Source: Theileria orientalis strain Shintoku (taxonomy: Eukaryota; Apicomplexa; Aconoidasida; Piroplasmida; Theileriidae). From it: a stretch of 64,000 nt of DNA. Position 1 is the first letter of the stretch; every line of letters starts with the position of its first letter. The notes under the pieces were generated by a model. It was not told where the DNA came from and ran no database searches. It saw only the letters and a program-made list of their open reading frames with translations. The position numbers and the translations under genes were made by a program. Location: the NCBI RefSeq assembly GCF_000740895.1, contig NC_025261.1, positions 1,550,001 through 1,614,000 on the forward strand, given 5' to 3'. Positions 29,910 to 43,034 of this stretch are shown piece after piece.

Positions 29910-32900
29910 TTACTCGTCGTCGTCGTCAAACAGTATCGACTTTGGCTTCGCGTCCCCAGACAGGTCGGAGACGGCTGTCGCGGGCGCCGACCTCGCAAAG
30001 CCGCCCTTGTCGTGGGAAAACTTGGGGGAGCCGCCTCTGCGCTCGCCCTCGAACTTGCCTGAGGAGCGCGCGAACGTGGCGACCCGGGAGCCGCCCGTGG
30101 TGAACCTGCCCTTGGCGGCGCGGCCCCGGTTCGAGAACCTGTTGCGCGGCAGCGCGTACTGAATCGATACGGTCCTGCCGTCGATCTCAGTCTGGTCGTA
30201 CTCGACGGCGCGCCTCGCGGCCTCGACCGTCGTGAAGCTGATGAAGCAGACGCCCATGGGCTTGCCCGAGTCCTGGAACTTGGGCAGGTAGCAGCGCGTG
30301 ACCTGGCCGCACTCGCTGAAGAGCTCCCGCAGGCCCTCCTCGCTGCTGTTGAAGTTGAGGTTGCGGATGCAGATCTCGTTGCTGACCGTCGCCTCCGAGG
30401 GCTTCCCCTTGAAGCCGAACTTGGCGCCCTCTTCCCCTCTTGCTCCGAAGCCTCCCTTCGCCGGCCTGTTCGTCGTCACGTTGATGTTCAGCAGCTTCCC
30501 TTTGTACGGCGAGTTGTTGTACTCCGCTGCCTTCTGCGCCGACTCCGGCGTCGCGAACGTGATGAAGGCGATGCCCTTGTTGCTGAACTTGTTGATCCTC
30601 GTGATGAGTCCGCACTCTTCGAAGAGCTCCCTCAGCTCATCCTCCGTCGCATTCACTGGCAGGTTGCCGCAGTATATTTCGCACCCTAAAGTGGGAATTA
30701 TATCATGATGATTGTTATTATTGTTATTATTACTAATGTTATTATTGTTATTGTTATTATTGGTAATGTTATTACTGTTATTATTATGGTTATTACTGTT
30801 ATGAAAATATTTACTAACACATAAATATAAAAACAAATAAATACATAAACACTAGTAACTGCTTATTCAGGTTAATATACTGTGGTGGTTACCTTGGGGA
30901 GCTTCTGCCTTCGCCTTGAACGACGTCTCAAGACGCTCCTTGTTGATAAACTGGTCTCCTGACGATTCAGTCATTGCCATCTTAGTGGGAGAGGCCTCTT
31001 CTTCTTCCTCCTCTTCGTCTTGCTTTCTGGGTCTTTTAGCCTTATCCTTATCCGACTTGGCCTTTTCCTTCTTTTCACCCTTAGCAAATTCCTTAGTTGG
31101 CTTACCAAACTCCTTAGTTGGCTTAGCAAATTCCTTAGTTGGCTTACCAAACTCCTTAGTTGGCTTACCAAACTCCTTAGTTGGCTTACCAAATTCCTTA
31201 GATTGTTTAACATGTTCAACGGATTTAGCTGGCTTAACAGCCTTAAGGGAGACTTTGGTTGGCTTAGCTGATTTAACAGACTCCGTGACTGGCTTAGCAG
31301 ACTCAGCAACTGGCTTAGCTGGCCTAACTGGTCCAATCGAGTCGTCTGAGTCTTCACTGTCACTGCTGCTGTCATCGTCACTCGATTTAGTGAGGCCGCT
31401 ACTAACTCCAGAAACACCCAATGTGGGCTTCACTGGCCTTATGAACCCGTCGTCTGACTCGTCTGAGTCGCTGTCTGTCTCCGTATCTGAGTCAGTGTCC
31501 TTATCCTGGTCCTTTGCGTCAGACACTCCCTTCTTAACTGGCTCCTTCATCAGCGCTTTTAAGTCTACACTCGAGTCCGAGTCGCTACTCGACGTGTCTG
31601 AGTCTGTATCTGAGTCCGACTCTGAGGGTGCCAGTGCTCTCATCCTGTCCTTCAACTCTCCCAGCGGTACGTCGTCCAGCTTACTGAGTGCGTCGAGCAC
31701 TTCCTCGTTTGTCATCTTATCCTTATCGGCCTTCTTAGCAGTCTTTGCTCCTTTAAGCGTTGCCAGAGCCTTATCCCCTTCTTCTGTTTTTTTATCAGCT
31801 GACTCTACCTTTTTAGCCTTTTTAACCTTTTCCTGTTTGTCTCCCTTGTCGCTCTTTTCCGGTTTGTCTCCCTTGTCGCTCTTTTCCGGTTTCTCTCCCT
31901 TGTCGCTCTTTTCCGGTTTCTCACTTTTATCAGTTTTATCTGCCTTTTCAACCTTCTTGCCTAACTTTCCCTTTCCTGTCTTAGCCTTGTCGCTCTTATC
32001 TGCCTTTTCTTCGGGGCCTGTTGCTACTGGCTTATCACCTGAACCTGATGAACCTTCTGATTTGGCTGCCTTGGACACTCTTGGCTTTTTCGGCTTAGGC
32101 TCCGAGTCACCCTTTGTTTTACGCTTTGAGGCGTCTGACTTGTCCGACTTTGCTCCCTTGTCTCCCTTCTCTGCCTTTTCGGGTGACTCAGCTCCTTCTA
32201 CCTTATCTACCTTGTGAGCCTTTTCTACTGTTTCCACACCTGCTTCCTTAACTGACGTATCTACTTTAACCGTGGTGCCTACCTTATCCAAATCCATCCC
32301 ATATGCCGCCTTAACTTCCTCCTTAGACGCTGCAGCCTTCTTCGCCCTCTTTCTTTTCGGCGTGCTGGCTCCTGATGTGGCTTGCGACACAGCTTCCGAG
32401 GTTACTTCTGATGACTCTGTTGAACCTACTTTTGAACCCGGTGCGCTCGATTTATCGTCTTTTGCCTTGACCTTCCTCGCCTTTTTCTTCGGTTCCTTGT
32501 CGAATGTCACATTCATATCCTTTGTTTCCTTGGCCTCTTTTACTTCACCCTTTAGGCCTTCCACTCCCTCTCGTTCCTTAACCAGCTCCTTCAGCTTGTC
32601 TTTAACTATGTCGCTGGTTTCAGCTGCTGCCTTCGCCTTCTTAGACTTCGTTTCCTGTTTCTTCGCTGCTTTTTTGGCCTCCTTGGCCTCTTTGTCCTTG
32701 GCGTCTGGCTTATCTTCCTTATCTCCCTTTTTGGTGTTGGTTTTTGGACTCTTGACGCTCTTAGCGCTCAGCTTATGCGAGTCCCCGTGATCGGGACTAG
32801 TTACACCTGACAGTGCTTCCTTCTTCGGTGTATCCTTGGGGGGACTTTGTGACAAAGTGGCTACTTTATCTGGAGTTTTTAATTCCTGGGAATTGGGTGC

Positions 32901-33156
32901 GCTCCTTTCTGAACTAATGCCCTTCGTCGAAACCAGATCCTTAATATAATCATCGTCGCTGGAGTCAGAACTGCTGTCGGTATAAATGTCCGGAATATCT
33001 GAGTATTAATTAGTGTAAATAGAGGAATCCAATTGATCAATCCTTATTTTTTAAGTTTACATGATTCATTAAATCAATTTCTCTATTATAAAATAACTAG
33101 GCCAATAACTGTATTAAATATTTGGTAGACGTACCGTTTTGAAATGAGTTTGTCAT
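29910..33156 (-). CDS. Nucleolin/NSR1-like protein, acidic repeats plus two RRMs, three exons
   Basis: Predicted exons (minus) 33135-33156, 30893-32998 and 29910-30685, about 967 residues. Exon 1 supplies only seven codons and one base. Residues 8-700 are Lys/Ser/Asp/Glu-rich: an acidic S-D-S-S-D-D-D start, long KEKE-like stretches, S-D-S-D-T-D-S-D acidic-Ser blocks resembling CK2 sites, and two sets of short tandem repeats. RRM1 (about 710-780) has I-Y-C-G-N-L-P as RNP2 and G-I-A-F-I-T-F as RNP1. RRM2 (about 810-885) has I-C-I-R-N-L-N and G-V-C-F-I-S-F. A Gly/Arg/Phe tail follows and ends with F-D-D-D-D-E. Acidic N-terminus, paired RRMs and a GAR-like tail are the nucleolin/Nsr1 plan, implying nucleolar pre-rRNA work. 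Exon 2 to 3 junction is well supported. Confidence 0.82.
30686..30892 (-). other. NSR1-like intron carrying an ATT/GTT microsatellite
   Basis: 207-base intron with donor GTAACC and acceptor ACTTTAG. Plus-strand bases 30710-30800 are an irregular run of GTTATT, ATTATT and GTTATTG units. Confidence 0.8.
31085..31205. repeat. In-frame 21-bp tandem repeat (7-residue E-F-G-K-P-T-K unit)
   Basis: About six copies, minus-strand coding, in the NSR1-like protein. Gly alternates with Ala in some copies. Confidence 0.9.
31840..31925. repeat. In-frame 27-bp tandem repeat (9-residue K-P-E-K-S-D-K-G-D unit)
   Basis: Three near-identical copies, minus-strand coding, in the Lys-rich part of the NSR1-like protein. 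Confidence 0.88.
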
Positions 33157-33814
33157 TTTTTTATTTATTATCGTTATATTTAAGAATTACAATGAATCCC
33201 AAAGGTTTCTCTAGAGTTTATTAGTATATATTTTACAGAATCAGAAAATATAATCAAAAGTTATAATAAAACTCGTAAAAAATTAATTTATTACTTATGT
33301 AACTATTATATTTGTAAGGAATCTTCAATACTAATCTAATAGTGGATAATTAAACTAATTATTGTCCAATTGTATATAGTGATAGCCGTTTATGAGTTAC
33401 TACTTCTTGACCCCACGGTAATTTACGTTTTTTAGTTGCATTATCTTTTTTTACTATTTATATATATTTAATCTGAAAATAAATTTAGAGATAAATGTGT
33501 TTTTTAAGATCTATCTTCCGATTCCATCGAATTCCCTTTTATTCTTATCATCAATCATGATATGTGTTTATACACTCATTGCTATACACATTAAAGTATT
33601 ACTTAAAAATTATGTGATATCTATCCACATTATATATTAATCAGTTAAGTTTTATTTATTAATCTTTCAACTAATTGTTAATTTTACAATAAATGGATAA
33701 ACTTCATTTTTGTCTTATTTTGCGTTTATTTTTAAATTAAACGGGTTCATAGTTCAATAGTTTACAAGCAAACCCATTCATTATTAGCCGGGTGTATGTG
33801 TATGAGACACTATA
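33157..33814. other. Intergenic upstream of the NSR1-like gene
   Basis: AT-rich 658-base spacer between two minus-strand genes; it should carry the NSR1-like promoter. No other feature seen. Confidence 0.5.
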
Positions 33815-34441
33815 TTACATATCGACTTTCAGGATTTTAATCCACTTACATGGCCTTAGCAGGTCGGCCATGTGTGACGGCACAAAAAGCCTGGTGTTCT
33901 TCTGGTAAAACTTCAGCTTCGAGCTGTTAGGCTCAGATAGGTCATCTGTGACTATGTCCTTCAGTATTCCGATAAGGGTGTACTTGCCCGTGTTCACGAA
34001 CTTCAAGTGCGACTTGATGTACAGACAGCGTTCTCGCAAGTGCGATATCTCCAGGTCCGACAGATTGTGTATAATGTTGTCGGGTATGAAGTCGTAGTAC
34101 CCGTTGTATATCGTCGCCAGCTCCTGCACGATGTTCCACCTGTAAGCCTTGTAGAGGTGTATGTTTTTGTTTGCGTAAATGTACATTATAGCGTAGTAGT
34201 CCATCAGAAGCTTGTATTTAAACATTAAACTTGTGTTATCGCCGTCAAATACGCGTGTGCTTTCATATTTTTTTGTATTTTTCACGAAATTTTCAAGCAA
34301 CAGGTCGATTTCATCCGACACTCTTCTGGATACCTCCTCGGGGTACGATTGTATGTTCGTTGAAACATCTTCGTTCTTAAATATTTCACTTAATACTTCC
34401 AGGCTGTAGTAAGTCGATGAGTTCGAGTGTTTGAAGTCCAT
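33815..34441 (-). CDS. PSF1: GINS complex subunit PSF1
   Basis: 208 residues, single exon. The layout fits PSF1: an N-terminal helical half with Y-A-N-K-N-I-H-L-Y-K-A-Y-R-W at about residues 92-105, equivalent to the family's R-N-K-R-C-L-x-A-Y helix. It is followed by I-P-D-N-I-I-H-N-L-S-D-L-E, which aligns with the P-x-N-I-x-x-N-L-S-x-E motif. The C-terminal small beta domain contains L-K-F-Y-Q-K-N-T-R-L-F-V-P, matching the L-K-K-x-S-x-H-F-L-P element. GINS joins Cdc45 and MCM2-7 to form the replicative helicase in the nucleus. Length is near the human 196 residues. The alternative, another GINS subunit such as SLD5, is less likely because of the N-L-S-x-x-E motif. Confidence 0.75.
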   Translation of the reverse strand: MDFKHSNSSTYYSLEVLSEIFKNEDVSTNIQSYPEEVSRRVSDEIDLLLENFVKNTKKYESTRVFDGDNTSLMFKYKLLMDYYAIMYIYANKNIHLYKAYRWNIVQELATIYNGYYDFIPDNIIHNLSDLEISHLRERCLYIKSHLKFVNTGKYTLIGILKDIVTDDLSEPNSSKLKFYQKNTRLFVPSHMADLLRPCKWIKILKVDM

Positions 34442-34906
34442 TTTTACTAATTAATAGCTATAGGGTTGTAAAGAATGCCTTTAATTGATAGAACTGTGAT
34501 AATAGTGCATAAAATTCAATAGAAACAATTAAATCATATAGATAACTGGGTTTAGTGTGTCATGTTTAAACAATGGTGTTGTAATATGCCTACACATCTG
34601 GTATGATTTGACAAAAAGTTATAAAATTTAAGTGATAATGGCACTCCCCATTGGTTACTATTAAAAAGTATGTATAGACTAATTTTTTATTATCAACGTC
34701 TAAATATATATGTTAAAAGCTTTTAAAAATCATAGATCTTTTAATATCTCGGGTATATATTCATAGTGATCCCTGAACTTTTTTATTACAACGCGAATCC
34801 AGCTTCACAGTCACACCTCCATATTGACGTACCATGAATGCTATGCCTTATATAAACGCCTCTACGTAATATATACAGGTATTTGAATGGGTAACAGTAG
34901 ATTAAT
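34442..34906. other. Intergenic between ATP synthase c and PSF1
   Basis: AT-rich spacer between minus-strand genes, expected to hold the PSF1 promoter. Nothing else recognised. Confidence 0.5.
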
Positions 34907-35584
34907 TTACGAGTACATCATTATGGCACCCATCAAGATACACACAATTGCGAGGAACTCGAGGAAACCCATTCCTATCAACGTGTAGGTGAACAAATCT
35001 TCCTTTATGGAGGGATTCCTTGCCGTTCCGGACACCAGGGCTGCAAACAGGTTTCCTATGCCCTGGGCAACTCCCCCTACTGACATTAAGGCTACTGCGG
35101 CACCAAGAGTGGCCACACCCCCGTCATACCTTACTCCAAATTTGTTACTGTAGGGAGTTAGACAACCCAACTGGTTCTAAATATAAAAGTTAGACATTTG
35201 TTATATATTTATTGTACAACGCCAACTTAACTAAATTGTATAAAGTTGTAATATACGTCAATATAAACCTGTTAACAGGAATAATTTGATACTTTTATGC
35301 GAATAATAGTAGATTCCATAAATAAGTAACTTATAATTATAGAATGTAACTCGATTTTAAAATATTTTATTCGTTACCTTGTTGATAACTAAATTGTTCC
35401 TGACATTTAAGTCAAAGGTTGATAGTCCCCTACGGTTACCAATTGTGTTTAAATTACTAAATTGGTTGGTAGGATTGTTAAATTTGGTAACCAAATTATT
35501 GTTTGGAACATGTGACATATACCTTAGGTTGGCAAAGGTAATGTAATTCCTGGATAAATGACGACTTAAGCTGTTGGCTAACAT
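34907..35584 (-). CDS. Mitochondrial F1Fo ATP synthase subunit c (proteolipid), two exons
   Basis: Exons 35378-35584 and 34907-35176 joined in phase 0 give 158 residues. Exon 1 encodes a mitochondrial presequence rich in Arg, Asn and Ser with no acids for the first 60 residues. Exon 2 encodes the two-helix hairpin of subunit c. Helix 1 has a Gly/Ala-rich face. The polar loop A-R-N-P-S-I contains the conserved Arg-x-Pro. Helix 2 has G-M-G-F-L-E-F-L, whose Glu is the proton-carrying carboxylate. The ring rotates in the inner membrane and couples the proton gradient to ATP synthesis. The intron falls between import signal and mature protein. This subunit is nuclear-encoded in apicomplexans. Confidence 0.93.
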
Positions 35585-36417
35585 TTTAGTTGGGGGTATT
35601 AAAAATTAACAAAATTAAACTAAACTAGTTTAATTTAGATTAAACTGGGTGTAAGTCGGTCAAAAGAAGTGGCTGAAAATTTTATTTGATCAGAAAGTGA
35701 AAAAATAAAATATATACAACAGGAATCTCACTCACCACACAAACCACTAAACCCAATATGGCCAATTAAACAAGGTTAAAAAGTAAAATCATAGTTTATT
35801 TTAGTTGTTTATAATTGACGGTATGTCATTTAGCTGGTGGATGTTGGAATCAATAAAAATACTGTTTTTTCAGACCAGCTGTGTGTGATTTTTATAAATG
35901 TTAATGAGTGTTTATCTCATATCATTGGTAAGATGTGACCAAATTTGTTAATATATTTATGTATAGTTTATTTATTGCTAAATAAGCGAATTAATGTAAT
36001 ATATACTCCAGAATATTTTATTTTGTTAGAGAGTGTGTGGTGTATGATAATGAAGACTAATAATGCATATATTCGATGGAAATTAGAGTAAATCAGTTTA
36101 ATTGTGAAATAGTACATATAATTAAAAATAAATAGTTTACTAATATTGAACAGAATCAACAAGTTTATTGATTTCGTGATAATTTCTTAGTAATGGATCC
36201 TAATGATTTCACTCCTATTCTATAAATTTTAAAATTTAACGGTGTTTATAATATGTGTTAAGTTTTGTTAATGGTAATATATTTGTGTATATTTTATTTG
36301 ATATACGTTATAGCGTGGGGCTAATAATGTACCATTCATATTGTATTTAACCCTTGTTTGAATAGCTATTTTATTATAGTTCAATCAAATTATTTTATTT
36401 GATTTGATAGATTGAAA
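35585..36417. other. Divergent intergenic region (ATP synthase c and eL20)
   Basis: AT-rich 833-base region between genes pointing away from each other. It may include a 5' UTR of eL20. No coding frame was recognised. Confidence 0.5.
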
Positions 36418-36984
36418 ATGACTAAAAAAACAGGCTCGTCTCTTAAACCTTCATTGCAACAGAATCTTGTGCAATACCATATCGTTGGTAGAGCGGCCCC
36501 TACCAAAAAGAACCCGAATCCAAACACATATAGAATGAGCGTGTTCGCTAAGAACTCAGTGTTGGCTAAATCAAGATTCTGGTACTTTATGAAACGCCTC
36601 AACAAGGCGAAGAGGTCAGGAGGAGAAATTCTATCGTGTAACAGACTGAACGAATCCAAGAAGGGGCGCGTCAAGAACTTCGGAATCCTGTTGAGATATA
36701 ACTCGAGAACAGGAACACACAATATGTACAAGGAATACCGAGATCTGACGAAAACGGGAGCAGTATCCCAGATGTATGGAGACATGGCAGGCCGTCACAG
36801 AGCACGCTCGAACTGTATCCAGGTGATAAAGGTGGGAGAAGTCAAGGATGAAGACTGCAAGAAGCCGAAAGTCACGCAGCTTCACGGAAAAAAGCTTAAG
36901 TTTCCGATCTTGAGACCAACACCACACCTTGACAGAAAAAACAGAAAGGTATTCGCAACATGTAGGCCAGCCATATCACTCTAA
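36418..36984 (+). CDS. RPL18A: 60S ribosomal protein eL20 (L18a)
   Basis: 188 residues from the ATG at 36418; the frame begins two codons upstream only with TTG. The protein aligns along its full length with L18a: Y-H-I-V-G-R near the start, [10 protein letters not shown], a G-E-I-x-x-C-N element, [10 protein letters not shown], the invariant [19 protein letters not shown], and K-F-P-I near the C-terminus. It is a structural protein of the cytosolic large subunit. It is followed in tandem by eL18, so two large-subunit proteins are neighbours. Confidence 0.96.
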   Translation: MTKKTGSSLKPSLQQNLVQYHIVGRAAPTKKNPNPNTYRMSVFAKNSVLAKSRFWYFMKRLNKAKRSGGEILSCNRLNESKKGRVKNFGILLRYNSRTGTHNMYKEYRDLTKTGAVSQMYGDMAGRHRARSNCIQVIKVGEVKDEDCKKPKVTQLHGKKLKFPILRPTPHLDRKNRKVFATCRPAISL

Positions 36985-37588
36985 TTTTTCTATTGACCCC
37001 AAATATGTGATAGTTATACAAAAAATTCATGGCACTCAATGATATGCAGCTAATATGAAGGATGTTACCTGTCTATGAATACCATTAATAAGAGATGGTT
37101 AAGTAGTAGATAAAAGTAATCAAAGTGTACTAAACAGTATATAGTTTAGATATACATGAGATGAGTGTATAATAATTAGTGAATAAAAGAAAGAAGGAGA
37201 ATGGATAATGTGTGTTCATTAGAAACATGTGGCATTAGAGTTAGAAAAAAGTGTATAAGGGCGTTTAAAAATAAAAAAAATAGTAGATCTAATAGAATGA
37301 TGAGTGATTAAAGTAACTATGTGAAAATGTAGTGAAAAGAAATTAAAAATAAAAATAAAATATAAGCGATAAACTAATGTTTATATAATTTATGAATAAA
37401 AAAATAAATATAAAATTGTAAATAAAGTTAAAGTTGTTAAAAGGTGTATAAGTGGTATGTATGGTTAAATTGGAAAAAGAAATAATAAGATGAATGTGTA
37501 TCTCAGGATTCCATGAATCCCCATGGTGGGGGTGTCAATCAGTTAATCCTTAATAAAATCGAAAGTATTTAGATTTTTGTAAAGCAAA
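36985..37588. other. Intergenic between eL20 and eL18
   Basis: A-rich and purine-biased on the plus strand, especially 37160-37460. It should contain the eL18 promoter. No coding frame or repeat unit was defined. Confidence 0.5.
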
Positions 37589-38796
37589 ATGGTAAGTCAC
37601 GATATTTAAACTTGGCGTAAATAGTAGCTAGAATTTGGGAATTAGATGATAAGTAGAATCGTAGATAGCCAAATCGACTAATTCTCGTAGTCGTACAAAT
37701 TCCATAGATACGTACTAGATATAACTACAACTTACCTGGCACTGATTAGTGATTGAATAGTTAAAATCCTGTATTTAGTTGAAGTATACTAATTCACAAT
37801 TATAGGGTATCGACTTAGTTAAGGCAGGAAGAGTTAAAAAACCGGGTCGCAAGCACCTAGTGAGTAAGAACCCTTACCTACGCCTTCTCGTTAAATTGTA
37901 CCGCTTACTGGCAAGACGCTCAAACGCGCCCTTCAACAAGGTGGTGTTGAAGCGCTTGCTGATGCCAAGAAGATACAAATGCCCAATTTCCCTCTCGAAG
38001 CTGAGCAAACACATGAAAAATAACCCAGAAAACACAGCAGTTGTAGTCGGAACAGTGACAGGTAAGACAGAAAAGCCAAAGAGGCAGGATGGTGGAAAGA
38101 GTTATGTTAGATTAGAATGTCAAAACAGGACGACATCAGCCGACGTTGATGTTGTTTTGAGTTGACAGGAAGAATCGATCAGATTTTTTCTCACCTTACA
38201 TTGATTATATATGTATTGAGTTTCTAGATAAGAGTTTATAAAGTAGATGGATTGTGGATTTAATGATGATACCAATTCACGACGGTCTTCTGACTCCATC
38301 GTGTAGATTGTGAACTTTCTGAGACTATATAAGTAATTATATAAGCGTATATATGAGTGACTGTGGTTATACGGGCCAATAATTATAATGGACAATAGAA
38401 GCAACTTGTATGAATTAAGAGTTACAAAATAGTGATGAATATTGATATCGACTTTATAATGAATAAAAACATAATCTAATGCAATGTTCAGACGATAAGA
38501 GGATGTTGGAGGTGCCGAAGCTGAGTGTGTGCGCACTGAGAGTGACAGAGAGCGCCAAAAACAGAATACTGGCCTCAGGAGGAGAAGTGCTCACGTTCGA
38601 CCAGCTGGTGGCAAGGCACCCAAAGGGATCAAAGTGCACGCTCCTGAGAGGAGAGACGAAGGCGAGAGAAGCAGTTAAGCACTTCAGAAACGAAGTGAAG
38701 GGAAACCCGAAGCCGTACGTGAGGTCCAAGGGAAGAAAGTTCGAAAAGGCGAGAGGAAGACGCCACTCGAGAGCATTCAAAGTCAAGGCACACTAG
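37589..38796 (+). CDS. RPL18: 60S ribosomal protein eL18, three exons with an ATG-only first exon
   Basis: Exons 37589-37591, 37806-38061 and 38492-38796 give 187 residues. Exon 1 is just the start codon before GTAAGT; exon 2 then continues M-G-I-D-L. Family match is end to end: [18 protein letters not shown]-x-[20 protein letters not shown], then exon 3 with [18 protein letters not shown], and [18 protein letters not shown]. Without exon 1 there is no suitable in-frame ATG until deep in exon 2. Length agrees with the human protein (188). It is a cytosolic large-subunit component. The second intron is unusually long for this locus (430 bases). Confidence 0.95.
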
Positions 38797-40112
38797 GTAA
38801 ATAATATCATCTGACTGCATATATGGATCGTCGTAAATAGTATTATACAAAGTAGCTACAGTGTGTTAGAGAAAAAATAGTTTCCATTATTTTGGTGCAA
38901 CGGTTCAGAGGTGGAATTGGTGACACTTAGGAGTGATGATAGCCAGATGTGTGAGTAATGTTAGGTTACACGTTTGGCAGATGCTTGACACGATAGGTCG
39001 TTGGGTACACATCCTGGCCAAAATAAAATTGTGTATTGTATATGGCACTTAGGGCGTGATCAGGCTATTAGTATGATTCTCAAGGATGATTAGAAAGTTG
39101 ATTAAGATACATTACGGTACATGGAATGATAATAGTAACAGCATGAAATTCAGTATAAAAAAACAGGATGTAGGCCTGATGTAACAGTACCAAGCTAATG
39201 GTACAACATGAAATTAAAGCAATTTTCATTTTAAATCACAAATTTTTAGTCTACATGATATCTGCGATAAATATGACATGATTTTAATCATGTAGACTTC
39301 TTTATATCAAATTTTTCGAGTATTTATCGGTATAAAACTCCAGGTGCTGCTGCCAACTACTATGGCCACCCATATACAAAGTACATTCATAGAGATTCCA
39401 AATATATATATTTTACACACTTTAAAACAACCATACTGATGCGATTAGTATGGCAAACAATGGGCATAGTGCTGTCAAGGCTGAGAAAGGAGGCAATAGA
39501 TCGGATGGGGATGCGGAAGTCGTGAAACTGCACATTAGATTTATTGATTTATTTAACTCGGGAAATAAGTCCTTGCTTTTATTATTATACATGTGTAAAT
39601 GTAAATCCATGCATTTTGTCCTTCTATTACTCACATTTTCCTGGAAACAAGGTCTAAATTGACTTTGGTTATATAATCCTCTGGGTATTGGTAGGTGCCC
39701 TAAATTCCAGCAAAATGAGTAAATTTTTAAAATGTAAACAAAATGGCTCAGATTCCAATATTTGTTCCATTGTTTTCCGGAGTTTTGAAGGGAAATTCCT
39801 GCAATCATCTGTTGAAATTCCTACCTTGTTCTTCTAACTTGCCATCTACCGAAACAGCTTATCCTCCATCACAAACCAATTATTTGGACAAACTACCAGC
39901 TTTGTTGTAAAACTTGGTCTCAATTCCACCATTAAAAGGTCACGTAGTAAAATATCTAGTCATGTGTATGCCTTTTTAACACTTCCTCAGCCTACTTCTG
40001 TGTCTCCTCTACTGACACACAAATCGCTCATTCACGTCGAATCTGTTATTCTACTTAAATTCGTTTAAGGCACACTCGTATACTACTTTAATCGTATTTA
40101 CACCGCAAGATA
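38797..40112. other. Long convergent intergenic region with doubtful small frames
   Basis: Between eL18 (plus) and Tic20 (minus). It holds a doubtful plus-strand frame at 39450-39662, listed separately, a 55-codon plus frame at about 39743-39910 and a 128-codon minus frame at 39422-39808. None shows family features. At 39250-39300 a C-A-T-G-A-T motif pair can form a weak inverted repeat. No tRNA was found. Confidence 0.4.
39450..39662 (+). CDS. Doubtful small protein, possibly the first exon of a larger gene
   Basis: 70-codon frame starting M-A-N-N-G-H. The first 40 residues are charged and look protein-like (E-K-G-G-N-R-S-D-G-D-A-E-V-V-K-L-H). The last 30 are hydrophobic, rich in Leu, Cys and Lys, and might be intron read-through. 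The overlapping minus-strand frame is weaker. No family is recognised. Confidence 0.22.
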   Translation: MANNGHSAVKAEKGGNRSDGDAEVVKLHIRFIDLFNSGNKSLLLLLYMCKCKSMHFVLLLLTFSWKQGLN

Positions 40113-41153
40113 TTATTTAGTTAGCTTCCTAGCTAAACGCCTTGAGTTTACTGTCATTTCAGCCGCCTGGGATACTATTGGCAACTGTGCGTATTTTCCA
40201 AGCAGGGAGCATATCATACAGTAAAAGAGCGGTGCGATCGAGGAGAACATCAGTGTGTATCCCACGAACGTTGGAACTAGGCTGTCCCCCAGGGGAGTGA
40301 TAAAGTCGCTGTAAAACAGACTCAGCAGGTTAACGTACATGTACAGTATGTTCCCCTAAGTGAAGCGTGAGCTTAGTGGTCAAATATAACTATGTGATGA
40401 AACCTAAAGTCCATCACGCATCAATAATCCTATCTAAAATGACCTTAGGGCCCACAATAAGATGCTAAGTGTATACCTGTGTGAAGTTGAACCGAATGAA
40501 GTGGCTCAGATTAAGTCTATTTTCGACCAGAAAAACCTTATTTATTGTTAGCATAATCACGTCCATCAGGTTCGGAATGGACGAAATAACCGTTTTAATA
40601 TTCAGCAACCTTAAAATTAGTTTGTTAACCAGTGAGGGCAGGTTCAGCGTGAACAGCAGATGCTCGAAGTTCTACACATTGCGTTAGTACCTTTTAATTA
40701 CCTTACGATTTATAGTCCCAGTTCATACATAATCGTTTATACCTAATTGTGTAGGTTAAATACCTCCGAGCACTTCATTAGGGGAATTACATACGCCCAA
40801 ATTGAAACTGCCGAATCCAGAACTGTGACGTTACTATCCAGGGGTGAGATGATTTTTTTAAACTTGTGGTAATTTTTTTGAAAATATGCTCTTCCGTCCC
40901 TGTTCGTCCTGTCATCTTCTTGCGAATGAAGTGCAGAAGGCTGGTCCTTCAGTTTATGTGTATCATTTACTCTGCTCAAATACCGACTTTTTACGTCAAT
41001 TTTATATCCATATGTGTTTTTATAATTTCTGTTAATGAATCCTATTATTTTATTGCGATTTAGCTGCGTGCAATGCCTCTTTTGTAATTTACACGTGACC
41101 CACGGCTGCCTTATGGAAACGCAGCTTAAAATCAGTAAATATGAAACAAGCAT
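40113..41153 (-). CDS. TIC20: Tic20-like apicoplast inner-membrane translocon protein, three exons
   Basis: Exons 40764-41153, 40477-40671 and 40113-40355, all phase 0, encode 275 residues. Residues 1-14 are a signal peptide, then a basic Asn/Lys/Arg-rich leader to about residue 85, as expected for bipartite apicoplast targeting. The conserved part starts with W-A-Y-V-I-P-L-M-K-C. It contains N-L-S-H-F-I-R-F-N-F-T-Q, matching the R-F-N-x-x-Q signature of Tic20, and has four hydrophobic helices, the last around Y-C-M-I-C-S-L-L-G-K-Y. Tic20 forms the import pore of plastid inner membranes; the Toxoplasma homologue is needed for import into the apicoplast. The N-terminal leader and the R-F-N motif together make this assignment strong, despite overall divergence. 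Confidence 0.78.
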
Positions 41154-41212
41154 TTACTCAAAGCATCAATTAAAAGGTACAACAGAGAGTGGTGTAAAAA
41201 ATTAAAGTGATT

Positions 41213-43034
<1,822 letters not shown>

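Noticed and set aside
30916..32217. 433-codon plus-strand frame opposite the NSR1-like gene
   Set aside because: Antisense shadow of the Lys/Ser/Asp repeat region; the minus strand carries the RRMs, splice sites and start.
38925..39010. C/D-box snoRNA (TGATGA-like box)
   Set aside because: No D box or terminal stem at suitable distance.
39422..39808. 128-codon minus-strand frame between eL18 and Tic20
   Set aside because: Composition is like random AT-rich sequence, no family marks, and it overlaps a more plausible plus-strand frame.
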